Source of the DNA: Candidatus Alcyoniella australis
GTDB taxonomy: Bacteria; Lernaellota; Lernaellaia; JAVCCG01; Alcyoniellaceae
Assembly: GCA_030765605.1 (NCBI GenBank)
Contig: JAVCCG010000085.1
Span: forward strand, 62,001 to 126,000
Reading direction: 5' to 3'
DNA length: 64,000 bases
Part shown: one piece after another, positions 16,574-25,698 of the stretch
Layout: each line of letters opens with the position of its first letter
Position numbering within the stretch: position 1 is the stretch's first letter
Program-made: the position numbers and the translations under genes
Notes under the pieces: model-generated
The model's input: only the letters and a program-made list of their open reading frames with translations
Databases searched by the model: none
What the model was told of the DNA's origin: nothing

Positions 16574-19215
16574 TGTTGGTCGCCCTTGAGTTTGGCCTTG
16601 ATCTCGAACAGCAGATTAAGCGCCTCCAGCGGGCTAAGCGTCGTCGGATCGAGCTGCTCGAGCTGTTGCAGCACCGGGTGCTCGTCGCGCACTTCCGGCG
16701 CGAACAGCGCAAGCTGATCGGGGTTGCGTTGCGCTCGGCCGCGCGGCCTGGCGAGCCGCGGCATCCCGGCCTCGTCATACTCGCCGCGCTCGAGGTTTGT
16801 CAAAATTTCCTTGGCGCGGTTAATCAGGTCGAGCGGCAGTCCTGCCAGACGCGCGACCTGAATGCCGTAGCTGCGGCTGGCCGGTCCGGGTTGGATCCGG
16901 CGCAGAAAGATGATCGTGTCCTGCCACTCGCGCACGGCAACGTTGAGGTTGCGCACTCGCTGCTTGGTGGTCTTAAGCTCGGTCAGCTCGTGGTAGTGCG
17001 TGGCGAACAGCGATCGGCAGCCCAGACCCGGCGCGTCGTGCAGTTGCTCGGCCACGGCCCAGGCAATGCTGATCCCGTCGAACGTGCTGGTGCCGCGACC
17101 GATCTCGTCGAGCACCACCAGGCTTCGCGGCGTGGCGTTGGCCAAAATGTTGGCGGTCTCAGTCATCTCGACCATGAACGTCGAGAGCCCGCGCGCCAAA
17201 TTGTCCGAGGCGCCCACGCGGGTGAATATCCGGTCGCAGATTCCGATCCGCGCGCGGGTCGCGGGCACGAAGGAGCCGATCTGCGCCATCAGCACGATCA
17301 GCGCTACCTGCCGGATGTAGGTGCTCTTGCCCGCCATGTTCGGGCCGGTGATGATCAGGATCTGATTCTCCTGGCAATCGAGCAGCACGTCGTTGGGCAC
17401 GAAGCGCTCGTCGCTAAGCGCGCGCTCGACCACCGGATGGCGGCCGCCCTCGATGTCGATGGCGTTGGAGTCGTCGATCGTCGGCCGGACGTAACCGTAC
17501 TCCACGGCGCAGGCCGCCAGCGCGGCGAGCACGTCGACCTCAGCCAGCAGATCGGCGCAGGCCAGGATCCGGCCGGACTGGGCCGCAACCCGCTTGCGCA
17601 GCCGCTCGAAGATCTCGTACTCGATGGCAGTGCTGCGCTCGTCGGCGCCGAGCACCTTGAGCTCCATCTGCTTGAGTTCCGGTGTGACGAAGCGTTCGCA
17701 GTTGGCCAGGGTCTGCTTGCGCTCGTAGTCGTCGGGAACCAGGTGCAGGTTGGGCTTGGTCACCTCGATGTAGTAGCCGAAGACCTTGTTGTAACGCACC
17801 TTGAGCGAGTTGATCGACGTGCGTCGTCGCTCCTGGCTCTCCAAAGCGGCGATCCAGCCCCGGCCCTCGCCCGAGAGCTGTCGCAGCTCGTCGAGCTGCG
17901 GGTCCACGCCGGGCTTGATCAGCCCGCCGTCCCGCAGAGCCAACGGCGGCTCGTCAACTATCGTCTCGTCGATCTCGCGGGCAATGTCGTCCGCAGGGTC
18001 GATGGCCGAGCCGAGCCGTAGCAACAGTCCCGCAGTGCCGTCGCCCAGAGCCGAGACCACCGCGGGGATGTGCCACAGGCTGAGTTTGAGATTCAACAGG
18101 TCGCGCGCGTTGCCGCTGTTCAGCGACAGCCGGCCCACGGCGCGCTCCAGATCGCAGATCCCGTCCAGCGAGCGCCGTAGATCATCGAGCAGGTCCGGCC
18201 GCGCGCATAGCTGCTCCAGCGCCTCGTGGCGCTGCACGATCTTGTCGACGTTGGCCAGCGGAAAGGTCAGCCAGCGTCGCAGCTTGCGGCCGCCCATGGC
18301 GGTAGAGGTTTTATCCAGCAGTCCCAGCAGGCTGCCCCGGCGGCGGCGCTCCACAGCGGTGTAGAGCAGCTCGAGGTTTCGGATCGTCGACTCGTCGAGC
18401 ACCATGTAATCGTCGAAGCGCTGCACGGTCAGCCGCCGCACGTGGTCCGGCTGGACCATCTGCGTCTGCTGCAAATAGACCAGGACCGCCGCGGCCGCGG
18501 CCAGTCCGGCCTGCGGCAGCTCGGGCAGCTCGTCGCCCGGCGCGCCGAAGCGTTCGCGCATCGCGGCACGCGCCCGTTCGGGGTCGAAATCCTGGTCGCC
18601 GAGCACATTGACCATCTTTGCGCCGCTACGCTTGGTGAACTGTGTAAGCAGCGGATCGGTACGCAACGAGTCGGGCACCAGGATCTCGGCCGGCTCGATG
18701 CGCGAGGCCTCGTCGGCCAACTGATCCAGGCTCGTCACCTGGCCGGCGCGGAACGTGCCGGTGCTCACGTCGATATATGCAAATCCCCAGCAATCGTCGC
18801 CTGGGTTGCAGACCGCCATCAGGAAGTTGTTGCTGCGCTCGTCCAGGTCGCTCTCGTCGATCACCAGCCCGGGGGTGACCACGCGGATCACCCGACGCTT
18901 GACGATCCCCTTGGCCAGCTTGGGGTCCTCCACCTGCTCGCAGATCGCCACCCGTTTGCCCGCGCGGATCAGTTTGCTAATGTAGCCGCTGATCGAGTGG
19001 TAGGGTACGCCGCACAGCGGCACGTCCTGGTCGTCGTGGCGGCCGCGCTTGGTCAGGGCGATGTTGAGAATCTTCGACGCCTCGACCGCGTCGTCGAAAA
19101 ACATCTCGTAGAAGTCGCCCATACGGAACAGTAAAATCGAGTCGGCGTACTGCTCCTTGACCTCGAAGTACTGCCGCAACATCGGCGTTATTTTAACTTT
19201 TGCGCTTGGCGCCAT
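16570..19215 (-). CDS. mutS: DNA mismatch repair protein MutS
   Basis: 881 residues, full length. The mismatch-reading Phe-x-Glu motif is present (MGDFYEMF near residue 35), as are the Walker A GPNMAGKSTYIRQ, a Walker B DEIGRGTST and the helix-turn-helix after it. An ATG 11 codons downstream (19182) is an alternative start; neither has a clear SD. This is the first gene of the operon mutS-amidase-xerD-cca, which runs leftward with short overlaps throughout. It recognises base mismatches with MutL (not in this window). Confidence 0.96.
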   Translation of the reverse strand: MAPSAKVKITPMLRQYFEVKEQYADSILLFRMGDFYEMFFDDAVEASKILNIALTKRGRHDDQDVPLCGVPYHSISGYISKLIRAGKRVAICEQVEDPKLAKGIVKRRVIRVVTPGLVIDESDLDERSNNFLMAVCNPGDDCWGFAYIDVSTGTFRAGQVTSLDQLADEASRIEPAEILVPDSLRTDPLLTQFTKRSGAKMVNVLGDQDFDPERARAAMRERFGAPGDELPELPQAGLAAAAAVLVYLQQTQMVQPDHVRRLTVQRFDDYMVLDESTIRNLELLYTAVERRRRGSLLGLLDKTSTAMGGRKLRRWLTFPLANVDKIVQRHEALEQLCARPDLLDDLRRSLDGICDLERAVGRLSLNSGNARDLLNLKLSLWHIPAVVSALGDGTAGLLLRLGSAIDPADDIAREIDETIVDEPPLALRDGGLIKPGVDPQLDELRQLSGEGRGWIAALESQERRRTSINSLKVRYNKVFGYYIEVTKPNLHLVPDDYERKQTLANCERFVTPELKQMELKVLGADERSTAIEYEIFERLRKRVAAQSGRILACADLLAEVDVLAALAACAVEYGYVRPTIDDSNAIDIEGGRHPVVERALSDERFVPNDVLLDCQENQILIITGPNMAGKSTYIRQVALIVLMAQIGSFVPATRARIGICDRIFTRVGASDNLARGLSTFMVEMTETANILANATPRSLVVLDEIGRGTSTFDGISIAWAVAEQLHDAPGLGCRSLFATHYHELTELKTTKQRVRNLNVAVREWQDTIIFLRRIQPGPASRSYGIQVARLAGLPLDLINRAKEILTNLERGEYDEAGMPRLARPRGRAQRNPDQLALFAPEVRDEHPVLQQLEQLDPTTLSPLEALNLLFEIKAKLKGDQQ

Positions 19216-19354
19216 AATATTATGTCAACTTCAACTCATGGAGAATCCGACCCCGGCTAGCCTGAATTATTTATCGGGCTTCGTCAACGAGGCGCATCGG
19301 CGCATCGGATATACGACGGACCTCGTTGGAAGTTCGCGGTTGCGCAAGGCTCGA

Positions 19355-19383
19355 TTGACGGACCCTGCCCCCTGTCGTATGGT
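19355..19383 (+). promoter_or_regulatory. promoter of the site-2 protease-trpS-scpAB unit
   Basis: TTGACG (19355-19360), a 17-base spacer and TATGGT (19378-19383). Transcription would start near 19390, ahead of the GGAG at 19401. Confidence 0.5.
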
Positions 19384-19416
19384 TCCGATTCGCAATAATT
19401 GGAGACTGCACGCAGC

Positions 19417-20133
19417 ATGGACCTGGGCCTGACAATCGACGATCTGCGCCGGATTTTGATCGCCCTGCCGGGGATCATTATCGCGGTCACCTACCACGAG
19501 GCGGCCCACGCCTGGATGGCCGATCGCTGCGGCGACAACACGGCGCGCTCCCTGGGCCGCATCAGCGCCAATCCGCTGAGGCACATCGATCCGCTGGGCA
19601 CGATCGTCGTGCCGCTGGTGCTCTACGTCACCACCGGGTTCGTCTTCGGCTGGGCCAAGCCGGTGCCGGTCGTGATGCGCAACTTCCACCACATGCGGCG
19701 CGACATGATCCTCACCGCACTGGCCGGGCCGGTTACCAACTTCGCCCTAGCCCTGCTTTGCACCTCGCTGTACTACCTGCTGGCGATGGTGCCGCCGGGC
19801 ACGGCCGCGGAATGGATCGAGCCGCTCAAGCTCGCGGCGCAAACCGGAGTGTTCATCAACGTGCTGCTCGGCGTGTTCAACATGATCCCGGTGCCGCCGC
19901 TGGACGGCGGCCGGGTGGCGGTCGGGCTGCTGCCGCCACGGCAGTCGATGGCCCTGGCGCGACTGGAGCGTTTCGGCATCCTGATCGTGCTGATGCTGCT
20001 GTGGCTGCCGCCCACGCGGGTCGTGCTCAGCACGGTGTTCGGCGCGCTGAACATTCTGATAATGTACGTGGTGCCCTACGCGCAGACGATGTTGATCAAC
20101 GCCTTCGGGCATTTGATCCAGCGGCTGTTGTAA
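19417..20133 (+). CDS. site-2 protease family (M50) membrane metallopeptidase
   Basis: 238 residues from ATG 19417; a TTG six codons upstream is possible but would fall on the GGAG sequence. Several membrane helices carry the zinc motif HEAAH (residues about 25-29) and the second motif NMIPVPPLDGG (about 155), typical of the short PDZ-less YwhC/FtsH-neighbour subgroup of S2P proteases. It cleaves transmembrane segments within the inner membrane; the substrate is unknown. It leads a rightward unit with trpS, scpA, scpB and rluB, a linkage common among deltaproteobacteria and Firmicutes. Confidence 0.9.
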   Translation: MDLGLTIDDLRRILIALPGIIIAVTYHEAAHAWMADRCGDNTARSLGRISANPLRHIDPLGTIVVPLVLYVTTGFVFGWAKPVPVVMRNFHHMRRDMILTALAGPVTNFALALLCTSLYYLLAMVPPGTAAEWIEPLKLAAQTGVFINVLLGVFNMIPVPPLDGGRVAVGLLPPRQSMALARLERFGILIVLMLLWLPPTRVVLSTVFGALNILIMYVVPYAQTMLINAFGHLIQRLL

Positions 20134-20185
20134 ACTCGGGGCCGCACATTGTCTTGACGTATTGATCAACAAAGACGGAGCGCAG

Positions 20186-21172
20186 ATGAGCAAACAAAGA
20201 ATCCTCTCGGGCATGCGTCCCTCGGGCAAGCTGCACCTGGGTCACCTACACGGCGCATTGGCCAACTGGATCTCGTTGCAGGACGACTACGAGTGCTTCT
20301 ACTTCTCCGCCGACTGGCACGCCCTGACCTCGGAGTACGCGGATACATCGGCCATCGAAAATAATACAGTCGAGATGATCACCGACTGGATCGCCGCGGG
20401 GATCGACCCCGAACGCTGTACGCTGTTCATCCAGAGCCGGGTGCGCGAGCACGCCGAGCTGTTCCTGTTGTTCTCGATGATCACCCCCTTGGGTTGGGCC
20501 GAACGCTGCCCGACCTATAAGGAGCAGCAGGAGCAGGTCAGCGGCCGCGACCTGAGCACCTACGGCTTTTTGGGCTACCCGATCCTGCAGGCCGCCGACA
20601 TCCTGATCTACCGCGCGCACAAGGTGCCGGTGGGCGAAGACCAGCGTCCGCACGTGGAGATGACCCGTGAGATCGCCCGACGCTTCAACAACTTTTACGG
20701 CGATGTGTTTCCCGAGCCGGGCGAGCTGCTCACACAGTTCCCGCGCGTGCCGGGCACCGACGGCCGCAAGATGAGCAAGAGCTACGACAACTCGCTGTAC
20801 CTTTCGGACACACCCGAACAAATCGACCGTAAAATCCGCACTATGATCACCGACCCGGCACGCCAGCGCCGCAAAGACCCCGGCGACCCGGACATCTGTC
20901 CGGTCTACGACCTGCACCGCATCTACTCCGAACACGAGACCCTGATGTGGGCGGCCGAAGGCTGCCGTAGCGCGGGGATCGGCTGCCTGCAGTGCAAAGC
21001 GCCATTGATCGAGAAGGTCAACCAGGGGCTCGATCCGATCCGCACGCGGCGCGCCGAGCTGCTGGCCGACCCTTCGATCGTGCGCGGCATTCTCGAGCGC
21101 GGCAATCAGCGGGCCAACCAGGTGGCAGGCGACACGATGCGCGTGGTGCGCCAAGCAATTAAGATCGGATAG
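20186..21172 (+). CDS. trpS: tryptophanyl-tRNA synthetase
   Basis: 328 residues, class I synthetase that charges tRNA-Trp. HIGH-type motif HLGHLHG (residues 16-22) and KMSKS (about 195-199) are intact, as are SGMRPSGKLHLG and DWHALTS. ATG 20186 is chosen because CGGAG lies five bases upstream; a TTG at 20162 is in frame but adds unconserved residues. It follows the M50 protease by 52 bases and precedes scpA by three. Confidence 0.95.
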   Translation: MSKQRILSGMRPSGKLHLGHLHGALANWISLQDDYECFYFSADWHALTSEYADTSAIENNTVEMITDWIAAGIDPERCTLFIQSRVREHAELFLLFSMITPLGWAERCPTYKEQQEQVSGRDLSTYGFLGYPILQAADILIYRAHKVPVGEDQRPHVEMTREIARRFNNFYGDVFPEPGELLTQFPRVPGTDGRKMSKSYDNSLYLSDTPEQIDRKIRTMITDPARQRRKDPGDPDICPVYDLHRIYSEHETLMWAAEGCRSAGIGCLQCKAPLIEKVNQGLDPIRTRRAELLADPSIVRGILERGNQRANQVAGDTMRVVRQAIKIG

Positions 21173-21175
21173 TCG

Positions 21176-22003
21176 ATGGACGATGTTGACGACAAGACGC
21201 CGCAGGGCGAGCCCCGGACCGACGAGTCGTTCATCCCGCTGCCGGGCCTCAGCGAACAGGACCGCGAGACGATCAGCGTTCACCTCGAGGTTTTCGAGGG
21301 CCCGCTGGACCTGCTGCTGCACCTGATCCGTAAAAACGAATACGACATCTTCGACATCCCGATCGCCATCATCACCGAGCAATTCCTGGCCGGCGTCGAG
21401 CTGCTCAAGCAGCTCAACCTGTCGGTGGCCGGCGAGTTCCTGGTGATGTCGGCCACGCTGATGAAGATCAAGTCCAAGATGCTGCTGCCGCCCAGCGAGT
21501 TCGACGAGGAAGACGAAGAGCTGGACCCGCGGGCCGAGCTGGTTCGACAGCTGCTGGAGTACCAACGCTACAAGGACGCCGCCGGGCAGTTAGTCGAACT
21601 CCCGCGCCTGGGGGTCGACGTGTTCGCCCGCAAATGGCCCAGCGACGAGCTGGATGGAATCGACCACGAGGAGATCCTCGAGCTTAACCTCTACGATCTG
21701 GTCGAGGCTTTCGGCGAGCTGCTGCGCTCGCTGCCCGATCAGACGCAGCACACGATCATCGGCGAGAGCTTCAAGGTCGCCGACAAGATGAACCAGATCC
21801 TCGACGCGATCCGGGGGCACGAGAGTCTGCTGCTGCGCGAGATGCTGCGCGACCAACCGACGCGCTCGGAGGTCATCGCGGTCTTCTTGGCGCTGCTCGA
21901 ACTGGTCAAGCGCTCGCTGATTCGACTGTTTCAGGCGGGAACCCTGGGGACGATCCGCATCTTCCCCAATTTGATCGAGGGCCGAGAGGAAGACGATGAT
22001 TGA
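21176..22003 (+). CDS. scpA: segregation and condensation protein A (kleisin)
   Basis: 275 residues. The conserved start of ScpA is visible (VHLEVFEGPLDLLLHLI, near residue 40), as is the C-terminal winged helix that contacts the SMC head. It bridges the Smc dimer and recruits ScpB during chromosome segregation. It is preceded by a longer than usual acidic N-terminus (about 35 residues). It overlaps scpB by eight bases, so the two subunits are probably made in step. The smc gene is not in the window. Confidence 0.93.
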   Translation: MDDVDDKTPQGEPRTDESFIPLPGLSEQDRETISVHLEVFEGPLDLLLHLIRKNEYDIFDIPIAIITEQFLAGVELLKQLNLSVAGEFLVMSATLMKIKSKMLLPPSEFDEEDEELDPRAELVRQLLEYQRYKDAAGQLVELPRLGVDVFARKWPSDELDGIDHEEILELNLYDLVEAFGELLRSLPDQTQHTIIGESFKVADKMNQILDAIRGHESLLLREMLRDQPTRSEVIAVFLALLELVKRSLIRLFQAGTLGTIRIFPNLIEGREEDDD

Positions 22004-22961
22004 CCGCGCGCGCATCAAATCGATTCTGGAGAGCCTGGTGTTCATCTCCGAGGAGCCGCTGAGCTCAGGACGGATGGCGCGGATCGTCGAGGGCGTGGGG
22101 AAAAAGCAGGTCGAGGAGCTGCTCGACGAGCTGACCGCCGAATACCGCGACTCCGAGCGCGGGATCGTGCTGCAACAGGTGGCCGACGGCTACCAATTCC
22201 GCACCCCCGAGGCCAACGCCGAATGGGTGCGCCAGCTGGTCAAATCCAAGCCGCCGCGACTGACTCGGGCGATGATCGAAACCCTGGCGATCGTTGCCTA
22301 CAACCAGCCGTTCACCTCTCCCGAGATCGAGGCGGTGCGCGGTGTGGACTGCTCCAGCGCGCTTAAAAGTCTGCTCGATCGCGGGCTGATTAAAATCCTC
22401 GGTCGCAAGGACACGCCGGGCAAGCCGCTGCTCTACGGCACCACCGTCGCATTTCTCGAGGTCTTCGGCCTGCCCGACCTGGGCCATTTGCCGAGCCTGA
22501 AAGAGATCGAGGAGCTGCTGGCCGACACCGGCGATCGTGAGCTGATCACCAAGTCCGGGGTCAAGAGCGAGGAACTCGAGCAGCTGACAAAGCAGGCCAA
22601 GCAGGCGCGCGCCGAGCTCAGCGCGATGGCCAAGCAGGACCCGGATGCGTTGGACTACGAGGCCGCGCAGCCCGAACACGAGCAAGAGATTGCGCAGCAG
22701 TCCGACAACGATGACGACCACGAGCCAGACGATGACGAGTCAGACGACGACGAGTCAGACGACGACGAGTCAGACGACGACGAGTCAGACGACGACGAGT
22801 CAGACGATGATGAGTCAGACGATGATGAGCACGGCGACGACGACGAGATCGAAGAAGACGATGTGTCCGACGACGAGGATGACGACGACGAGGACATTGA
22901 CGATTTCCACGACGACAATCAGTCCGACGCCGATCCTGAGGATCAGGATCCACAGGGCTGA
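21996..22961 (+). CDS. scpB: segregation and condensation protein B with long acidic repeat tail
   Basis: 321 residues. The first 200 or so match ScpB, two winged-helix domains (KSILESLVFISEEPLS; TLAIVAYNQPFTSPEIEAVRG; GRKDTPGKPLLYGTT). ScpB dimerises and binds ScpA in the condensin complex. The remaining 85 or so residues are almost only Asp, Glu and Ser, including seven tandem S-D-D-D-E units, far beyond the usual ScpB length. The tail is encoded by 15-bp tandem repeats. An acidic tail could contact basic proteins or mimic DNA; this is inference. Confidence 0.93.
   Translation: MIDRARIKSILESLVFISEEPLSSGRMARIVEGVGKKQVEELLDELTAEYRDSERGIVLQQVADGYQFRTPEANAEWVRQLVKSKPPRLTRAMIETLAIVAYNQPFTSPEIEAVRGVDCSSALKSLLDRGLIKILGRKDTPGKPLLYGTTVAFLEVFGLPDLGHLPSLKEIEELLADTGDRELITKSGVKSEELEQLTKQAKQARAELSAMAKQDPDALDYEAAQPEHEQEIAQQSDNDDDHEPDDDESDDDESDDDESDDDESDDDESDDDESDDDEHGDDDEIEEDDVSDDEDDDDEDIDDFHDDNQSDADPEDQDPQG
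22728..22832 (+). repeat. 15-bp tandem repeat array within scpB
   Basis: Seven 15-bp units encoding D-D-D-E-S. Four adjacent copies (22743-22802) are identical (GACGACGACGAGTCA); the outer three differ by synonymous GAC/GAT changes, except the last, which ends in CAC. Recent in-frame expansion is likely. Confidence 0.95.
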
Positions 22962-22973
22962 CTAGGAGTATCA

Positions 22974-23741
22974 ATGGAACGTCTGTCCAAAGTCCTGGCC
23001 AACGCCGGTGTTGCCAGCCGTCGCGGCGCTGAAGAGCTGATCAGCGAAGGGCGAGTGATCGTCAACGGCAAGGCCGTGCTCGAACAGGGAACCAAGGTCG
23101 ATCCGCAGCGCGACCACATCAAGGTCGACGGCCGACGCATCCCCGCCTCCCAGCCCAAGATGGTAATCGCGCTGAACAAGCCCCCGGGCTACGTCACCAC
23201 GACCAACGATCCCGAGGATCGGCCCACGGTCCAACAACTCGTCCAACGCGTACCGGTACGGATGTTCCCGGTGGGCAGGCTCGACTTCGACACCGAGGGA
23301 CTGCTGCTGATGACCAACGACGGCGAGCTGGCTCAACGGCTGTCTCATCCGTCTTTTGGCGTGGAAAAGAGCTACGTGGTCAAGGTCAAGGGCCGGGTCG
23401 CGCCCTCCGACGCTGTCTGGCTGGCCCGGGGGGTCGAGCTCGAGGACGGAATCACCGCGCCGGCCAAGGCTGAGGTGCTGCGCCGCATGGATCGCAACAC
23501 CTGGCTGCGGTTGACGATCAAAGAGGGACGGCATCATCAGGTCAAGCGGATGTGCGAGGTGATCGGCCACCCGGTGATCAAACTGCTGCGCGAGCGCTAC
23601 GGGCCACTGCGGCTGGGAGACCTGGGGCGCGGCAAGTGGCGTCAGCTCGAGCCCAAAGAGATCGAGCGGCTCAGGGTCGCGATCAAACCCGCCAAGGTTC
23701 GACAGCCGAGCAAAGGTTCGCCACGCGGACGAAAAAAATGA
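22974..23741 (+). CDS. rluB: RsuA/RluB/E/F-family pseudouridine synthase
   Basis: 255 residues. An N-terminal S4 RNA-binding domain (MERLSKVLANAGVASRR) precedes the catalytic domain with the active-site Asp in GRLDFDTEGLLLMTNDG. It isomerises uridine in rRNA, most likely 23S U2605 by analogy to RluB. The basic C-terminal tail (PSKGSPRGRKK) suits RNA contact. The SD AGGAG lies seven bases before the ATG. The scpA-scpB-rluB order is common in bacteria, and its stop overlaps the next start as ATGA. Confidence 0.92.
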   Translation: MERLSKVLANAGVASRRGAEELISEGRVIVNGKAVLEQGTKVDPQRDHIKVDGRRIPASQPKMVIALNKPPGYVTTTNDPEDRPTVQQLVQRVPVRMFPVGRLDFDTEGLLLMTNDGELAQRLSHPSFGVEKSYVVKVKGRVAPSDAVWLARGVELEDGITAPAKAEVLRRMDRNTWLRLTIKEGRHHQVKRMCEVIGHPVIKLLRERYGPLRLGDLGRGKWRQLEPKEIERLRVAIKPAKVRQPSKGSPRGRKK

Positions 23742-25594
23742 ACCGCGAGCGCACGGCCCGCCGTTGGCCGTGGTGCCTGGCGTTGGGGCTGGGTTTGGTG
23801 CTCGCAGCCCTCTGTTGTTTTTTCACATCAGCACACGGCGAGCTGCTTGCAACTCCCATCGATCCTTATCGCATAGCCGACCAAGGACTAACGCGCGCCC
23901 AGCGGCAGCGCGCGGCCCAGGTTGTGCGTGCGACCTTGGCTGACCGCAACTATGCGCCCTCCGGGCTCGAGTCGCCCCCATGGCACGACAAGCTGGTGGT
24001 GGTCGGCGTATTTCCGCGCGGGGCCAAGCCGCTGATCGGCTGGGCCTGGGCAGAAGGCGAACTGGACCGCAGTCTGGCCCAAGCCACGCGCCGTGCCATT
24101 GAAAACGCCGGGTTCAGGCCACGCCCGCGCGATCTGGAGCACTCGTCGATCCGCATCGACTTGGCCTACCGGGTCTGGAAGGCCGCCGTGCGCCCGGACG
24201 ATCCGCTGGGAATCTACCTGCGCATCGGCGTGGACGGGCTGCTGCGCGTGGACCGCGGCCGGGCGATACTGATGCCGCCCTACGAGGTGCTGCTCGAGCC
24301 CTGGGAGCCGGCGATGGGCAAGCGCTCGCGCATCCGCAAGTCGACCATGCGCGACGTGCTTTCGCAGCGCGCGGGCGTGACCGAACGCAAGTTTCTTGAT
24401 GCCGAGTTCTTCCGCCTGCGTTGCCGCACGCTAATCCAGACCGCGCCCGATGCAGAGGTGCTCACGCTGGATGACGGCGAACTGCCCCTTGACCCGCAGC
24501 ACGTTACTGCGCCAATGATCAAACGCGCGCTGGTCGACGGCTCGTACTACCTGGTGCGCTCGCTGCGACGTAACGGCGACTCCGGGCTGTTCAGCTACCT
24601 CTACGACCCGGCCCGCCAACGCTATAACGGCCCGCTGAGCTACAACATCGTGCGCCACGCGGGCTGCGCTTACGGTCTGTACACCCTGGGCGCGGCGCTG
24701 GAGGACGAGACCGTGATCCAGGCCGCTGACCTGGCGACGCAATACCTACTGCAACAGCTTCGGCGACCGCTGCTGCACCCTGAGACGCTGGCGGTCGGCA
24801 ACCACGGAACGCTGACTTTGGGCGCGGCGGCGCTGACCCTATTGGCGCTCGACGCGATGCCCGAGACCCGCCGCGGCGATCAGGAACAGCGGGCGATGCT
24901 CGGGCTGGCGCGCTTTATCGATCTGCTGCAGCACGAAGACGGCCGTTACTACACCGACTATCACGAACTGGTGTTCGACGAACCGCTGACCCAGGCGCCG
25001 TACTTCCCGGGCGAGGCGCTGCTGGCAATGACGCGGCTGTATGAGCTGCGGCTCGAGCTTAGCTGGGTGCGCGAGCATTGCGTACGCGCCGCGGACTGGC
25101 AGACGGCGCAGTTCCAGACCACGGGCAAGCCCGAGAACTGGGTGGTTCAGGGCCTGGCGCGGCTGCATCGCCTGACCGGCGATGAGCGTTACGCCCAAAC
25201 CTGTTTTGCCATGGCCGACGCGCTGGTCGACTCGCAGTTCCCGGCCGGTTACAAACGAGCCGAGTGGGTCGGCGGATTCAGCAACTCGCGACCACCGCGT
25301 ACTGCTCCCGCGGGCAGTCGCTCGGAGGCGTTGCGCGAGGCGTACTTGTTGGCCCTGGAATTGGGCGACGAAGAGCGCTCGGCGCGTTACGGCCAAGCGC
25401 TGCTGCTCAGCACGCGTTTTCTGATCACCCAGATGTACGGCGATCAGACCTCGTACTACCTGCCCTTCCCCGAGTCGGCGCGCGGCGGCATCCGCGGCTC
25501 GTCGATCCAAAGCCTGGTGCGAATCGACTACAACCAGCACGCGCTGGTGGGCATGCTCGGCGCCTGGGAGGCGGCGAAACGCCGGGAACAATAG
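23738..25594 (+). CDS. exported protein with predicted (alpha/alpha) six-hairpin barrel
   Basis: 618 residues from ATG 23738, which overlaps the rluB stop. A signal anchor lies at residues 9-35 (ending TSAHG). Residues about 45-250 form an alpha/beta region with no recognised family. From about 280 to the end, repeated helical pairs with Gly and aromatic patterns (GCAYGLYTLGAAL, LTLGAAALTLLAL, YFPGEALLAMTRLYEL, VVQGLARLHRLTGDERY) look like the six-hairpin glycosidase / glycan-epimerase superfamily. A periplasmic glycan-active enzyme is plausible but not shown; catalytic residues cannot be named. Confidence 0.65.
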   Translation: MNRERTARRWPWCLALGLGLVLAALCCFFTSAHGELLATPIDPYRIADQGLTRAQRQRAAQVVRATLADRNYAPSGLESPPWHDKLVVVGVFPRGAKPLIGWAWAEGELDRSLAQATRRAIENAGFRPRPRDLEHSSIRIDLAYRVWKAAVRPDDPLGIYLRIGVDGLLRVDRGRAILMPPYEVLLEPWEPAMGKRSRIRKSTMRDVLSQRAGVTERKFLDAEFFRLRCRTLIQTAPDAEVLTLDDGELPLDPQHVTAPMIKRALVDGSYYLVRSLRRNGDSGLFSYLYDPARQRYNGPLSYNIVRHAGCAYGLYTLGAALEDETVIQAADLATQYLLQQLRRPLLHPETLAVGNHGTLTLGAAALTLLALDAMPETRRGDQEQRAMLGLARFIDLLQHEDGRYYTDYHELVFDEPLTQAPYFPGEALLAMTRLYELRLELSWVREHCVRAADWQTAQFQTTGKPENWVVQGLARLHRLTGDERYAQTCFAMADALVDSQFPAGYKRAEWVGGFSNSRPPRTAPAGSRSEALREAYLLALELGDEERSARYGQALLLSTRFLITQMYGDQTSYYLPFPESARGGIRGSSIQSLVRIDYNQHALVGMLGAWEAAKRREQ

Positions 25595-25607
25595 AGCAGA
25601 TCACGGT

Positions 25608-25630
25608 GGCCAAGCCCCCTTTACTTGGCC
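25608..25630 (+). other. intergenic hairpin before thi4
   Basis: GGCCAAG and CTTGGCC separated by nine bases, after the stop at 25594. No T-run follows. It may be a weak transcript-end structure or part of the thi4 leader; no TPP-riboswitch core was recognised. Confidence 0.35.
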
Positions 25631-25698
25631 CGGCGTTGGTGTAATCTTGGGCCTCCGCCGCGTATCAGCACAACGAATAATTCCCGGGAGCCGACCAG

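Noticed and set aside
16573-18021. 482-codon plus-strand frame opposite mutS
   Set aside because: Antisense shadow; MutS motifs on the minus strand are complete.
22728-22832. tandem repeats as a possible CRISPR array
   Set aside because: Units are 15 bp with no spacers and lie in frame inside scpB.
25594-25698. TPP riboswitch upstream of thi4
   Set aside because: Only a 7-bp hairpin is seen; the conserved CUGAGA-type core was not found, and the gap is about 100 bases.
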